NCBI RefSeq assembly: GCF_015356865.1
Contig: NZ_JAAFZA010000009.1
Location: 35,153 to 99,152 of the forward strand
Length of the DNA: 64,000 nt
Direction of reading: 5' to 3'
Origin: Catenulispora pinisilvae
Lineage (GTDB): Bacteria; Actinomycetota; Actinomycetes; Streptomycetales; Catenulisporaceae
The notes beneath the pieces are model-generated. The model was not told the DNA's origin. It saw only the letters and a program-made list of their open reading frames with translations, and made no database searches. Numbering within the stretch: the stretch's first letter is position 1; each line of letters opens with the position of its first letter. Both the position numbers and the translations under genes were made by a program. Shown here piece by piece: positions 26,582-35,420 of the stretch.

Positions 26582-26653
26582 TGTGCCTGTCAGGTCAGGT
26601 GTGCCTGCCAGGTCACATGTGCCTGCCAGGTCACGTGTGCCTGTCAGGTCACG
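26582..26653. repeat. Array of four 18-bp tandem repeats upstream of the first MFS gene
   Basis: Four head-to-tail copies of an 18-bp unit, TGTGCCTGTCAGGTCAGG and variants, are followed by a partial copy (ACAGGTCAGG). Each unit carries CAGGTCA. The array ends 31 bases before the chosen GTG start. The unit is a multiple of three and stays in frame with the gene, but the translation (GVPARS-type repeats) looks non-coding. It may be an operator array. The rest of the gap (26,379-26,581) shows no other clear feature. Confidence 0.85.
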
Positions 26654-26684
26654 ACAGGTCAGGTCCGGCCGTAGGGATCGCCCA

Positions 26685-27953
26685 GTGAATCCGCTCCATG
26701 AGAAACCTTTCCGCCGCTTCTTCATCGCCCGATCCATCTCCGTCGCCGGGAGCGCCGTCACCCCGGTCTCCCTGACCTTCTCCGTCCTGCAACTCACCGG
26801 CAGCGCCAAGGACCTGAGCTTCGTGGTCAGCGCCCAGCTGATCCCGACCATCGCGCTGCTGCTGATCGGCGGCGGGGTGGCCGACCGGGTCGGGCAGGCC
26901 CTGCTGCTGCGGGTCACCCATTTCGGGTCCGGTCTGTCCCAGGCCGCCATCGCGTTCTGCCTGTTCACCCGGCAGCCGATCGGCTATCTGATCGCGCTGG
27001 CCTTCGTCAACGGCGTGCTCCAGGCCTTCACCGGGCCCGCGCTCAGCGGCATCGTGCCGCAGCTGGTCGGCCCCGAGGGGTTGCGGCGGGCCAACTCGCT
27101 GCTGGCCACCGTCGCCAACGCGACCAAGGTCATCGGGCCGAGCGTGGCCGGCGTGCTGGTCGCCACGGTGGGCGGCGGCTGGGCGCTGTCCGTGGACTCG
27201 GCGTCGTTCTTCATCGCCGCGATCGTCCTCGCGCTGATCCCCGTTCAGGACCGGCGGAAGAAGCGCGACGCGAAGCTGTTCACCGAGCTGCGGCAGGGCT
27301 GGACGTTCTTCCGCTCCACGCCCTGGTTCTGGTCGGTCACCCTCGCCTACACCGTGGTCAACCTGGTCCAGATGGGTGCCTGGCAACTGCTCGGCCCGGT
27401 GCTGGCCCGGGGGACGTTCGGGGCCGGCGGCTGGGGCGCCATCCTGAGCTGCCGGGCGGCCGGGGCCCTGGTGATGAGTGTGCTGATGGTGCGGCTGAAC
27501 GTGAAGCGGCCACTACTTGCCGGGCAACTCGCCATGACGGTCGCGGCCGTGCCGTTGATGCTGCTCGGGGTGAACGCGAGCGTGGTGGCGATCGGCGCCG
27601 CGACGTTCTGCGCCGGGCTCGCGTCCAGCTTCGGCAGTGTGCTGTGGGACACCGCGCTGCACACCCACGTCCCCAACGAGATGATGTCCCGCGCCGTGGC
27701 CTACGACCAGTTCGGCTCGTACTGCGCCATCCCGATCGGTCAGTTGTCGGTGATCCCGCTGGCGACGGCGTTCGGCGCGCGCCACGTCGCGCTGGCGGCC
27801 GGCGTCATCTTCCTGGGCTCGATGGTCGCGCCGTTGGCGCTGGGTTCGGTGCGTCGGCTGGGATCTGCTCCAATAACAGCTACTCCGGTGGCAGCCGAGG
27901 TTCCGGCCGGAGCGAGTACGCCGAATGCCGGGAATGCGGCGGTCGCCTCATGA
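26685..27953 (+). CDS. MFS transporter, first of a tandem pair
   Basis: A 422-residue major facilitator protein with about 12 hydrophobic segments. It opens VNPLHEKPFRRFFIARSISV and carries the loop GGGVADRVGQALLLRVTHFG. The start GTG 26685 is chosen because the paralogue downstream begins at the same place (MNPLRDKAFQRFFVGQSISV). Longer frames run into the 18-bp repeats. The two genes overlap by ATGA. Relatives of this type are exporters (enterobactin exporter EntS/MFS_3-like), but the substrate is not known. Confidence 0.88.
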   Translation: MNPLHEKPFRRFFIARSISVAGSAVTPVSLTFSVLQLTGSAKDLSFVVSAQLIPTIALLLIGGGVADRVGQALLLRVTHFGSGLSQAAIAFCLFTRQPIGYLIALAFVNGVLQAFTGPALSGIVPQLVGPEGLRRANSLLATVANATKVIGPSVAGVLVATVGGGWALSVDSASFFIAAIVLALIPVQDRRKKRDAKLFTELRQGWTFFRSTPWFWSVTLAYTVVNLVQMGAWQLLGPVLARGTFGAGGWGAILSCRAAGALVMSVLMVRLNVKRPLLAGQLAMTVAAVPLMLLGVNASVVAIGAATFCAGLASSFGSVLWDTALHTHVPNEMMSRAVAYDQFGSYCAIPIGQLSVIPLATAFGARHVALAAGVIFLGSMVAPLALGSVRRLGSAPITATPVAAEVPAGASTPNAGNAAVAS

Positions 27954-29239
27954 ATCCGCTTCGGGACAAGGCCTTCCAGCGCTTCTTCGTCGGCCAGTCG
28001 ATCTCGGTGCTCGGCGGCGCCGCCACCCAGATCGCGCTGTTCTTCGCCGTCCTCCAGCTCACCGGGAGCGCGAAGGATCTGAGCTTCGTCGTCAGCGCCC
28101 AGATGCTCCCGACGATCGCGTTGCTGCTCATCGGCGGTGGGATCGGCGACCGGCTGGGGCAGGCGCTGCTGCTGCGGGTCACGCATTTCGGGCTCGGGCT
28201 GACGCAGGGCGTGATGGCGTTCTGCCTGCTCACCAAGCAGCCGATCGGTTACCTGATCGGCCTGGCCTTCGTCACCGGCGTGCTGTCGGCGTTCGCCGGT
28301 CCCTCGCTGAGCGGGATCGTGCCGCAGTTGGTGCGTCCTGAGGGATTGCGGAAGGCGAACTCGTTGCTGGCCAGTGTCGGCAACGCCGCCCGGGTGCTCG
28401 GGCCGACGGTCGGCGGCGTGCTGGTCAGCACCGTCGGCGGCGGGTGGGCGCTGGCCGCGGACTCGGCGTCGTTCTTCCTCGCGGCCGTCATCTTCTGCTT
28501 CGTCCCGGTGACCGGGCGGGTGCGGACCGACCGGAAGTTGTTCAGCGAGCTGCGGCAGGGCTGGACCTACTTCCGGGGGAGCTCCTGGATCTGGTCGATG
28601 ACCGCGGCGTTCACCGTGTCCAACTTCCTGCAGATGGGCGCCGGACAGGTGCTCGGGCTGGTGCTGGCCAAGCAGACGTTCGGCGCCGAGGGCTGGGGCG
28701 TGATCATCAGCTGCCGGGCGGTGGGGCAGCTGGTCATGAGCGTGCTGATGATCCGGGTCAGGGTGCGGCGGCCGTTGCTGGTCGGGCAGATCGCCATCAC
28801 GTTGCAGGCGGTGCCGTATCTGCTGCTCGGGCTGGACGGCGGCGTGGCGGCGGTGGCCGCGGCGTCGTTCGTCGCGGGGTTCGGGATCACGTTCGCCGCG
28901 GTCAGTTGGGACACATCGCTGCACACGTATGTCCCGAACGAGATGATGTCCCGCGTCGTGTCCTACGACCTGTTCGGCAGGTCGCTGGCCGTCCCGCTGG
29001 GCCAGCTGACGGTCATCCCGATCGCCGACGCGCTGGGCGCGCGGCACGTCATGGTCGCCACCGGCGTGCTGTTCGCGCTGGCGATGGTCGCGCCGCTGAT
29101 GCTGGCCTCGGTGCGCCGGGTGGGGACGGAGGCCGGGCCCGCGGTGCCTGCGGATCCCTCGGTGCCTGCGGATCCCTCGGGGCCTGCGGATCCCGAGGCG
29201 CCTACGGCATCGCCGCCAGCGCCTGTAGCCGCCTCATGA
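27950..29239 (+). CDS. MFS transporter, second of a tandem pair
   Basis: A 429-residue paralogue of the preceding gene; long blocks are the same, such as LQLTGSAKDLSFVVSAQ and GQALLLRVTHFG. The two have clearly diverged, so this is an old tandem duplication. ATG 27950 overlaps the first gene's stop, implying coupled translation and perhaps a heterodimer or two related substrates. The tail is a low-complexity Pro/Ala/Asp repeat (VPADPS units). Its last 38 bases overlap the convergent gene at 29,202. Confidence 0.88.
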   Translation: MNPLRDKAFQRFFVGQSISVLGGAATQIALFFAVLQLTGSAKDLSFVVSAQMLPTIALLLIGGGIGDRLGQALLLRVTHFGLGLTQGVMAFCLLTKQPIGYLIGLAFVTGVLSAFAGPSLSGIVPQLVRPEGLRKANSLLASVGNAARVLGPTVGGVLVSTVGGGWALAADSASFFLAAVIFCFVPVTGRVRTDRKLFSELRQGWTYFRGSSWIWSMTAAFTVSNFLQMGAGQVLGLVLAKQTFGAEGWGVIISCRAVGQLVMSVLMIRVRVRRPLLVGQIAITLQAVPYLLLGLDGGVAAVAAASFVAGFGITFAAVSWDTSLHTYVPNEMMSRVVSYDLFGRSLAVPLGQLTVIPIADALGARHVMVATGVLFALAMVAPLMLASVRRVGTEAGPAVPADPSVPADPSGPADPEAPTASPPAPVAAS

Positions 29240-30215
29240 CCTGCGGCTCCGGCCAGTCTTGGACGTAGTAGCGGATCGGGTGGAAGCGGGGATCGGGGAC
29301 CAGGGGGCACTCCCGGGCGACGTCGTCCCAGGGGACGAAGAAGCGCTCGTTGTCCCGGGTGGCGATGGCGATCCAGTCGGCCTCCGGGAGCAGCGTCATC
29401 TCCAGGTCCTCGGCCCAGGTCGCGACGGTGAACGAGGCACCGGTCCCCGGGTCGACGAAGCGTTGCAGGGCGGCGACGAACGGGTCGCCGAACTCTGCTT
29501 TGGCGCGCAGGTATTCGGTCTGGCCGGCGTAGACGCTGTCCGCGAGCAGGTTCCAGGAGCGGCGGAGCGCGCCTCGGAACGGGGAGTCCTCGGGCAGGTC
29601 GTAGGGGATCATCTGGCCGGCGGCGTCGCAGGTGTAGAGGACCGGGGACAGCGGCCGCTCGGCGCCCTGCCATTCCCGCTCGGCGGCGGCCAGGAGGTTC
29701 AGCAGCTGCTCGGCGTCGGTGGGTTCGGGGGCGATGAGCAGGGCGTTGCGTTGCGGGATGAGGAAGACCGGACGTCGCTCGCCCCAGCCGGATCTGTCGG
29801 CCGAGGCGGAGCTTTCGGCCCAGGCGGTGATCCAGCCGCCCAGCAGTGGCAGGGAGCTGAAAAAGCCGTCCCCGGGCTCGTGCAGATAGGTCACGTCCGG
29901 CGCGAGGGCGTGGCTGTTCACCAGCGGGCGGAAGTCGGCGCCGAGGTTCGCGTGCGCGGTGGCGACGACCTCGTCGACGCTCACGCCCCAGCCGGCCACC
30001 AGCTCGGTGGTGACGTAACCCATGCCCACGCTCAGGTCCACGCCGATGAACTCGCTGAGGCACGGCGCGATCGGCCGGGAGGGGAACTGGACGCCGGTGT
30101 CGTCGGCGGCGTCCAGATCGAAGTCGGCCGGGCGGGGGACCGGCCGCAGCAGCGGGCGGGCCGAGGCCCAGTCCCGCGGGGTCCGATCAGGCCTGGGGTC
30201 TGTGGTGCTTCCCAT
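29202..30215 (-). CDS. Conserved-looking protein of unknown function
   Basis: A 337-residue soluble protein starting at ATG 30215. I recognise no family with certainty. It has no signal peptide or membrane segment. It has the balanced composition of a real protein, for example VGMGYVTTELVAGWGVSVDE, LHEPGDGFFSSLPLLGG, RRPVFLIPQRNALLIAPEPT and PWDDVARECPLVPDPRFHP. Trp and aromatic residues are frequent in the second half. It overlaps the 3' end of the second MFS gene tail to tail and lies 56 bases after the start of the downstream hydroxyacyl-CoA dehydrogenase stop. Confidence 0.75.
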   Translation of the reverse strand: MGSTTDPRPDRTPRDWASARPLLRPVPRPADFDLDAADDTGVQFPSRPIAPCLSEFIGVDLSVGMGYVTTELVAGWGVSVDEVVATAHANLGADFRPLVNSHALAPDVTYLHEPGDGFFSSLPLLGGWITAWAESSASADRSGWGERRPVFLIPQRNALLIAPEPTDAEQLLNLLAAAEREWQGAERPLSPVLYTCDAAGQMIPYDLPEDSPFRGALRRSWNLLADSVYAGQTEYLRAKAEFGDPFVAALQRFVDPGTGASFTVATWAEDLEMTLLPEADWIAIATRDNERFFVPWDDVARECPLVPDPRFHPIRYYVQDWPEPQVMRRLQALAAMP

Positions 30216-30271
30216 GATCGGGGACCCTACCGAGGTCCCCGATCACCGGTGGGCGGTATTTCGACCCTCGT

Positions 30272-31126
30272 TCAGATGCTCGGGTACTCGTAGAATCCGC
30301 GCCCGGCCTTGCGGCCCAGCCGGCCGGCCTCGACCATGCGCAGCAGCAGCGCCGGCGGGGTGTACAGGGGTTCCTTGAACTCCTCGTACATCGCCTCGGC
30401 GGCCAGCTTCACGGTGTCCAGGCCGATCAGGTCGGACAGCGCCAGCGGGCCCATCGGGTGCGCGCAGCCCAGGACCATGCCGGAGTCGATGTCCTCGGCG
30501 GAGGCGAAGCCGCCCTCGGCCATCCGGATCGCGGCCAGCAGGTAGGGGATGAGCAGCGAGTTCACCACGAACCCGGCGCGGTCCTGGGCCACCACGGCCT
30601 GCTTGCCCAGCTGCTCGACGAAGGCCACGGCCCGGGCCCGGGTGTCCTGGCTGGTGGCCAGCGAGGGGATGACCTCGACCAGCTTCAGCACCGGGACCGG
30701 GTTGAAGAAGTGGACGCCGATCACGTTGTGCGGGCGGGCGGTGGCCGTGCCCAGGCGCATGATCGGGATGGAGGAGGTGTTCGAGGCCAAGATGGCGTCC
30801 TGGGGCAGGATCTGGTCCAGCTTGGCCAGCACCGCGCTCTTGACGGCCTCGACCTCGACCACGGCCTCGACGGCGAGCTGCCGGTCGGCGAACTCCTGCA
30901 CGTCCTCGGTGAAGCGGATCCGGCCCAGCGCCGCGTCGGCGTCGGCCTCGCTCATCTTGCCGGCCTTCACCGCGCGCTTGAGGGACACCGCGATCCGGTC
31001 GCGCCCGCGCTTGAGGCCCTCGGCGTTCTCGTCGGCGACGATCACGTCCAGCCCGCTGCGCGCGCAGACCTCCGCGATGCCTGATCCCATCTGGCCGACC
31101 CCGACCACTCCGACTCGTTCGATCAC
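30272..31126 (-). CDS. hbd: 3-hydroxybutyryl-CoA dehydrogenase
   Basis: A 284-residue NAD(P)-dependent 3-hydroxyacyl-CoA dehydrogenase of the FadB2/Hbd type, at normal length. The N-terminal GVVGVGQMGSGIAEVCARSG binds the nucleotide. LASNTSSIPIMRL and GVHFFNPVPVLKLVEVI contain the catalytic Ser, His and Asn-type residues. The C-terminal helical domain ends in LGRKAGRGFYEYP. The start is GTG 31126, with GGAGG upstream. It is divergent from the acyl-CoA dehydrogenase gene with a shared 121-base promoter region; both act in beta-oxidation or butyryl-CoA metabolism. Confidence 0.94.
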   Translation of the reverse strand: MIERVGVVGVGQMGSGIAEVCARSGLDVIVADENAEGLKRGRDRIAVSLKRAVKAGKMSEADADAALGRIRFTEDVQEFADRQLAVEAVVEVEAVKSAVLAKLDQILPQDAILASNTSSIPIMRLGTATARPHNVIGVHFFNPVPVLKLVEVIPSLATSQDTRARAVAFVEQLGKQAVVAQDRAGFVVNSLLIPYLLAAIRMAEGGFASAEDIDSGMVLGCAHPMGPLALSDLIGLDTVKLAAEAMYEEFKEPLYTPPALLLRMVEAGRLGRKAGRGFYEYPSI

Positions 31127-31166
31127 CGATGCCTCCGGTTCCGGAAATTACGTTCTGTTCCGCACT

Positions 31167-31182
31167 TGTGGTGCGTACCACA
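31167..31182. promoter_or_regulatory. Palindrome between divergent hbd and acyl-CoA dehydrogenase genes
   Basis: TGTGGT-GCGT-ACCACA is a perfect 6-bp inverted repeat in the middle of the shared promoter region, followed by another TGTGG at 31190. It is a candidate operator for a fatty-acid regulator; the protein is not in the window. Confidence 0.45.
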
Positions 31183-31247
31183 GGGTATCTGTGGCACTGA
31201 GTGTGGATAATCGAGGGTACCCAGTACCGTCACACTAGGAGCGAGCC

Positions 31248-32417
31248 ATGGCCGCCGACTTCGACCTGTTCAAGGTCTCCGAGGAACACGACCTACTGCG
31301 GGAGGCGGTGCGCTCGCTGTGCGAGGAGAAGATCCTGCCCTTCGCCGCCGAGGTCGACGAGCAGGCCCGCTTCCCCCAGGAGGCCCTGGACGCCCTGGTC
31401 TCCTCCGACCTCGCGGCCGTCCACGTGGCCGAGCAGTACGGCGGCCAGGGCGCCGACGCCCTGGCCACCTGCATCGTGATCGAGGAGGTGGCCCGCGTGT
31501 GCGCCAGCTCCTCCCTGATCCCGGCGGTGAACAAGCTGGGCTCGATGCCGGTCATCCTCTCCGGCTCCGAGGAGCTGAAGCAGAAGTACCTGACCCCCCT
31601 GGCAGCCGGCAGCGCGATGTTCTCCTACTGCCTGTCCGAGCCCGACGCCGGCTCCGACGCCGCGGGCATGAAGACCCGCGCCGAGCGTGACGGGGATCAC
31701 TACCTCCTTAACGGCGTCAAGCGCTGGATCACCAACGCCGGCGTCTCGGAGTTCTACACGGTGATGGCCGTCACCGACCCCACCGCCCGCTCCAAGGGCA
31801 TCTCGGCCTTCGTGGTGGAGAAGAGCGACGAAGGCGTCACGTTCGGAGCCCCCGAGAAGAAGCTGGGCATCAAGGGCTCCCCGACCCGCGAGGTCTACTT
31901 CGACAACGTCCGCATCCCCGCCGACCGCCTCATCGGCCCCGAAGGCACCGGCTTCGCCACCGCCATGCGCACCCTGGACCACACCCGCGTCACCATCGCG
32001 GCCCAGGCCCTGGGCATCGCCCAAGGAGCCATCGACTACGCGTCGAACTACATCAAGGAACGCAAGCAGTTCGGCAAGCCGATCGCCGACTTCCAGGGCA
32101 TCCAGTTCATGCTCGCGGACATGGCGATGAAGCTGACCGCGGCCCGCCAACTCACCTACACCGCCGCGGCGAAGTCCCAGCGCGGCGACAAGGACCTGAC
32201 CTACTACGGCGCCGCGGCGAAGTGCTTCGCCTCCGACGTGGCGATGGAGGTCACGACGGACGCGGTGCAGCTGCTCGGCGGGTACGGGTACACGAAGGAC
32301 TATCCGCTGGAGCGGATGATGCGGGATGCGAAGATCACGCAGATCTACGAAGGCACTAACCAGGTGCAGCGGATCGTCATGGCTCGGCAGGTGCTGGCTG
32401 GTGGGTTGAGCTTGTAG
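31248..32417 (+). CDS. Acyl-CoA dehydrogenase
   Basis: A 389-residue FAD-dependent acyl-CoA dehydrogenase of normal length. The FAD/substrate segment FSYCLSEPDAGSDAAGMKTRA and the sequence NGVKRWITNAG are present. The C-terminal IYEGTNQVQRIVMARQVL carries the catalytic Glu of short/medium-chain enzymes. ATG 31248 follows AGGAG. It introduces the alpha-beta double bond of acyl-CoA and pairs with the divergent hydroxyacyl-CoA dehydrogenase. A 14-bp perfect stem terminator follows. A second, broken copy of its 3' end lies at 35,421. Confidence 0.95.
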   Translation: MAADFDLFKVSEEHDLLREAVRSLCEEKILPFAAEVDEQARFPQEALDALVSSDLAAVHVAEQYGGQGADALATCIVIEEVARVCASSSLIPAVNKLGSMPVILSGSEELKQKYLTPLAAGSAMFSYCLSEPDAGSDAAGMKTRAERDGDHYLLNGVKRWITNAGVSEFYTVMAVTDPTARSKGISAFVVEKSDEGVTFGAPEKKLGIKGSPTREVYFDNVRIPADRLIGPEGTGFATAMRTLDHTRVTIAAQALGIAQGAIDYASNYIKERKQFGKPIADFQGIQFMLADMAMKLTAARQLTYTAAAKSQRGDKDLTYYGAAAKCFASDVAMEVTTDAVQLLGGYGYTKDYPLERMMRDAKITQIYEGTNQVQRIVMARQVLAGGLSL

Positions 32418-32436
32418 TTCTTGTTTGGAATTTTCT

Positions 32437-32466
32437 CGGCGGCCGGGTGTGGACACCCGGCCGCCG
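32437..32466 (+). terminator. Terminator after acyl-CoA dehydrogenase
   Basis: A perfect 14-bp stem, CGGCGGCCGGGTGT and ACACCCGGCCGCCG, with a 2-base centre, lies 19 bases after the stop codon. Confidence 0.8.
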
Positions 32467-32758
32467 ACTGCTTGTTCCGTGGCCGTTCCGTGAGAACTTC
32501 CCCAGAGGGCCTTCGAGCTCATCGACGACTGATGACACGCGAGCCTGCCGTGCCTGGTGTCAGGACGCGGATCATGCTTTGCCTGTGTGCGGGCGATCAT
32601 TGCCGCTGAATGGGCGGCAACCACGGTCTGAGCCTTGCTTGCCAACGTCAGTCGTGCGATCTCGTCGAGGGACGGACGGTGGCCGGCCGGAGAGAGGAAC
32701 GGTTCAGGCTCGTCGATCAGGACGACTTGCTCGGGCCCGACGTCTACTACGCCGCGGC

Positions 32759-32878
32759 CAGTTCGCCTCCCGTGACGAACTGGCCGCGGCCATCGACACC
32801 TTCGTCTTGGCCTACGACGGACACGACGCCAAGCTCTACCGCTGGACCTGCGACGGCAGCTCACTCAAAGCCGCATGA
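32759..32878 (+). pseudogene. C-terminal remnant of an IS630-type transposase
   Basis: The reading frame ends SRDELAAAIDTFVLAYDG, then YRWTCDGSSLKAA. This matches the typical end of IS630-family (DDE) transposases, where helices FxxAYN and a WTxDGxxLKA tail follow the catalytic core. Nothing of the core is found upstream; the rest of 32,418-32,917 is terminator and unrecognisable sequence. A second, similar tail lies at 34,274. It is a scar of a decayed insertion. Confidence 0.65.
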
Positions 32879-32917
32879 ACCCCCGGAGGATCAACGCGGC
32901 GCTGCACTAGTACTGCA

Positions 32918-34123
32918 CTAGTACTGGAAGAGTACTTCCGGATTGTTCGGCGTGGGGCCGTCCAGCAGCGGCCTGTGGATCCCCTTCAGCGTCTGGTCGA
33001 AGAACGCCGTCACGTACTCACGCGTGATCACGATTCCACGTTCGGGGTCCAGGGGCGGCGTCGGGAGCCTGGCCTCCTCCTCGAGCAGGTCCACGTCGGT
33101 GAAGCTGGGGTGGTCGGCGCCGGTGACCGCCAGCCACTTCTTGTAGCCGCCGAGGGCGGCCCAGGTCTGGCCCCACGTGGGGTCGCCACCGCCGGCCGAG
33201 TGGACGTCGGCCCTACCCAGCATGAGGAACGGCCGGTTGATCTGGCCGGGCATCGGGACCGGGTAGAAGGCGCCGTCCATGTCCACCCCGGCCAGCACTC
33301 GCGGGTCGGCGATCATCGTGGTGGCCGCCGCCGCTCCGCCGATGGAGTGTCCGGCCATGCCGATCTCGTGCTTGTCGATGAGGTGCGCCAGGGGCCACGC
33401 GGAATTGCCATGGGTCAACTGGTCGATGACGAAGGAGACGTCCAGTGCGCGGCTGGCGGTGACTTCGGTCATGTCGAGCGCCGGGTCATCGCAGATCGCG
33501 CACGGCGGCGTCTGGCCGTTCGCCAGCGTCTCGCCGCTGTCCCCGTGAGTGTCGCCGACGAGCGCGACGATGTAGCCGTGACTGGCCAGGTCGGTCGCGA
33601 GCGAGGTGAGCACCATGCGCGGGTCCCCGAACCCGGGTGAGAGGACCACCAGCGGATACTTGCCTCTGTGCGGCCGCGCGCCGTCGAAGGCGTGAGTGGT
33701 GACGCTGGAAAGGTTCTGTGGGGTGATGCCGGAGCTTGCCGGTATCTTCGCCTGCTGGATGTGTCCGGCTGCCTCGGCGAGGGTCATGTAAGGGGCCGGA
33801 GTTCCGGTCCCGGGGACGGCCGGGTAGACCATCGTGACGGTCAGTTGGCGGGGGCCGGATGAGGGCACCCACGGGTCGGGACGGCTCGCGTCGGTGAGGT
33901 GGATGACGTCCTCGCCGGCGGCGTAGCGGCCGGTCGGCGCGGGGAGCGTGCCTTGGAAGGACCGCGTGGGCGCGGTGGCCGTGGCCGGTGCGGTGTCGAA
34001 CGCGTGCGTGGCCACGGGTGTGGCCGACAGTGTGGTCGTGGCGGCGAACCCGGCACCGGTTCCCGTGCCGAGGGCGGCGAGCGCCAGCACCGCGACAGTG
34101 CTGATACGACGATTGCGTTTCAT
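32918..34123 (-). CDS. Secreted alpha/beta-hydrolase (PAF-acetylhydrolase/esterase-like)
   Basis: A 401-residue exported hydrolase. A signal peptide is seen at the start (MKRNRRISTVAVLALAALG, cleavage near AGFAA). The hydrolase fold has the oxyanion strand YPLVVLSPGFGDP, the nucleophile GHSIGGAAAA, a likely Asp in AGVDMDGAFY and a His in TGADHPSFTDVD. This resembles PAF-acetylhydrolase/Lp-PLA2-like esterases and some polyester hydrolases. Two Cys in PPCAICDDP may form a disulfide. The start ATG 34123 gives a clean signal peptide; the longer frame does not. It lies between two IS630 scars, so it may have arrived as an insertion. Confidence 0.87.
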   Translation of the reverse strand: MKRNRRISTVAVLALAALGTGTGAGFAATTTLSATPVATHAFDTAPATATAPTRSFQGTLPAPTGRYAAGEDVIHLTDASRPDPWVPSSGPRQLTVTMVYPAVPGTGTPAPYMTLAEAAGHIQQAKIPASSGITPQNLSSVTTHAFDGARPHRGKYPLVVLSPGFGDPRMVLTSLATDLASHGYIVALVGDTHGDSGETLANGQTPPCAICDDPALDMTEVTASRALDVSFVIDQLTHGNSAWPLAHLIDKHEIGMAGHSIGGAAAATTMIADPRVLAGVDMDGAFYPVPMPGQINRPFLMLGRADVHSAGGGDPTWGQTWAALGGYKKWLAVTGADHPSFTDVDLLEEEARLPTPPLDPERGIVITREYVTAFFDQTLKGIHRPLLDGPTPNNPEVLFQY

Positions 34124-34273
34124 GGGATCGACGCTAGATTCCGCAGCTCCGTATCGAATCGGCCCGCGGATGTAAACGTTCTGGTGTCGTTCGTAACCCC
34201 CGTGAGGTACCGGAGTCACCCGCCGGGAGTATGTCGTGCGGCGCGGGGTTTCCCTTCGCCGGCCTCGTTGAGC

Positions 34274-34354
34274 GCCATCTTCGTCTCGGCCTACGACGAA
34301 CACGACGCCACGCCCTACCGCTGGACCTACGACGGCAGCCCGCTCAAAGCCTAA
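34274..34354 (+). pseudogene. Second IS630-type transposase tail
   Basis: The frame ends AIFVSAYDEHDATPYRWTYD then GSPLKA and a stop. It is strongly similar in DNA and protein to the remnant at 32,759-32,878, so both derive from related elements. The core of the transposase is missing. Confidence 0.62.
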
Positions 34355-34846
34355 TTCAAGGCCTTCTCGATCGCATCGGCCGAGTCCGCGACGTCGATCG
34401 ACCACGTGCCGCGTTCTGCCGACATCGCGATGAGGTCGCCTGGCTGGAGGTGGAGCTTCGCAGTGTCCCCAGAGGACTTGTGCCGCCGGGGTGAATCCTT
34501 GCGCCACACGTCCACAGAAAAACCCGCGCGTCGCACTGGACAGTGGCTGTGCCGCGGCGCGTGCCGCGGTAGGCGAACACGTCCGTACCCTTGCCGCCGC
34601 TGGCGCCCTTGCGGCACTTCGCTGAACAGTCGGGTGCTCACCCTGGAAACCGGGCGCTGCACCGTGTCGGAGGTGCGCGGATCCCGGTAAATCAGGGTTC
34701 TCCATTAAGGGAAAGTGAATCAGTGCTCTTATGTGAAACTCAGGTTGTGTTTGCCCGCGTCTCAGCCCCCGAGCGGCTACTGGAACCGACAGCCGAACGG
34801 GGGTCGCCGGGATTCCCGCGACTGGCTGACTCTAAGGAGAGGAACC
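34355..34846. other. Intergenic region with possible decayed coding sequence
   Basis: The minus strand near 34,355-34,660 holds pieces that look protein-like in different frames (FAYRGTRRGTATVQCDARVF and LQPGDLIAMSAERGTWSIDV), perhaps an old frameshifted gene. I cannot name it. The last 150 bases are AT-richer and should hold the promoter of the small secreted protein at 34,847. Confidence 0.35.
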
Positions 34847-35272
34847 ATGAACCAAAGCACCAGGGGCAAGGCGGCGGCCGTTACGGCCTCCCTCCTGCTG
34901 GCAGGCGCCGCGGTGGCCGGGACGGCGGGGACGGCCTCGGCCGCGACCACGTCCGACTCGGCGACCACGGCCAGCCAGCCGAACGTCACCTGCTACGGGG
35001 CCGCCTTCTCCGTCACTTTGCCGGCCAACGGATACAGCAGCGACTTCACCAAGAAGTCCTACTGCAACGACATCAACCTCAAGATCACTTCGGGTGGCGG
35101 CCAGTGGGTCGCCGTCTGCTGGGTCACGCACAACAACTGCCAGAGCCACTGGACCTGGGTCCCCCAGGACGGGAACTTCCACGTGGTCGCCTCCAGTGTC
35201 CTGAACGGCACCGTGTACCAGTTCACCACGACTGAGGGCGGCCCCACCCGGCATGGTCTGGACGCCGACTGA
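34847..35272 (+). CDS. Small secreted Cys-containing protein of unknown function
   Basis: A 141-residue exported protein. The signal peptide is clear (RGKAAAVTASLLLAGAAVAG, cleavage after ASAA near residue 33). The mature part of about 108 residues has four Cys (VTCYG, KSYCND, AVCWVTHNNCQS), probably two disulfides, and several Trp (WVAVCWV, HWTWVPQDG). ATG 34847 follows AAGGAGAGG at good spacing. No family is recognised; a small beta-rich extracellular domain, perhaps ligand-binding, is plausible. A hairpin terminator follows. Confidence 0.75.
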   Translation: MNQSTRGKAAAVTASLLLAGAAVAGTAGTASAATTSDSATTASQPNVTCYGAAFSVTLPANGYSSDFTKKSYCNDINLKITSGGGQWVAVCWVTHNNCQSHWTWVPQDGNFHVVASSVLNGTVYQFTTTEGGPTRHGLDAD

Positions 35273-35354
35273 ACAGCCATGCCCGTCACGGCCGGTCTGA
35301 ACTCCTTGCGGGCACGCCTTTAGACCGCACAGAGCCAGCACCGGCAAGCTGAAA

Positions 35355-35396
35355 GCGTGTCCCCGTGCTCCCCTTCGGGAGGGTACGGGGGCACGC
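35355..35396 (+). terminator. Hairpin after the small secreted protein gene
   Basis: An interrupted inverted repeat joins GCGTGTCCCCGTGCTCCC with GGGAGGGTACGGGGGCACGC around a CTTC loop, followed by CCTTTGG. Confidence 0.75.
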
Positions 35397-35420
35397 CCTT
35401 TGGACAACTTGCTCAACAAG

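Noticed and set aside
26582..26653. A CRISPR array
   Set aside because: The 18-bp units are contiguous with no spacers.
32600..32760. A minus-strand phrase VVLIDEPEPFLSPAG resembling a Walker B of an ABC/OLD-type ATPase
   Set aside because: It is tempting as a decayed defence gene, but no Walker A or signature motif is found nearby. It lies in a scarred region where a chance match is plausible.
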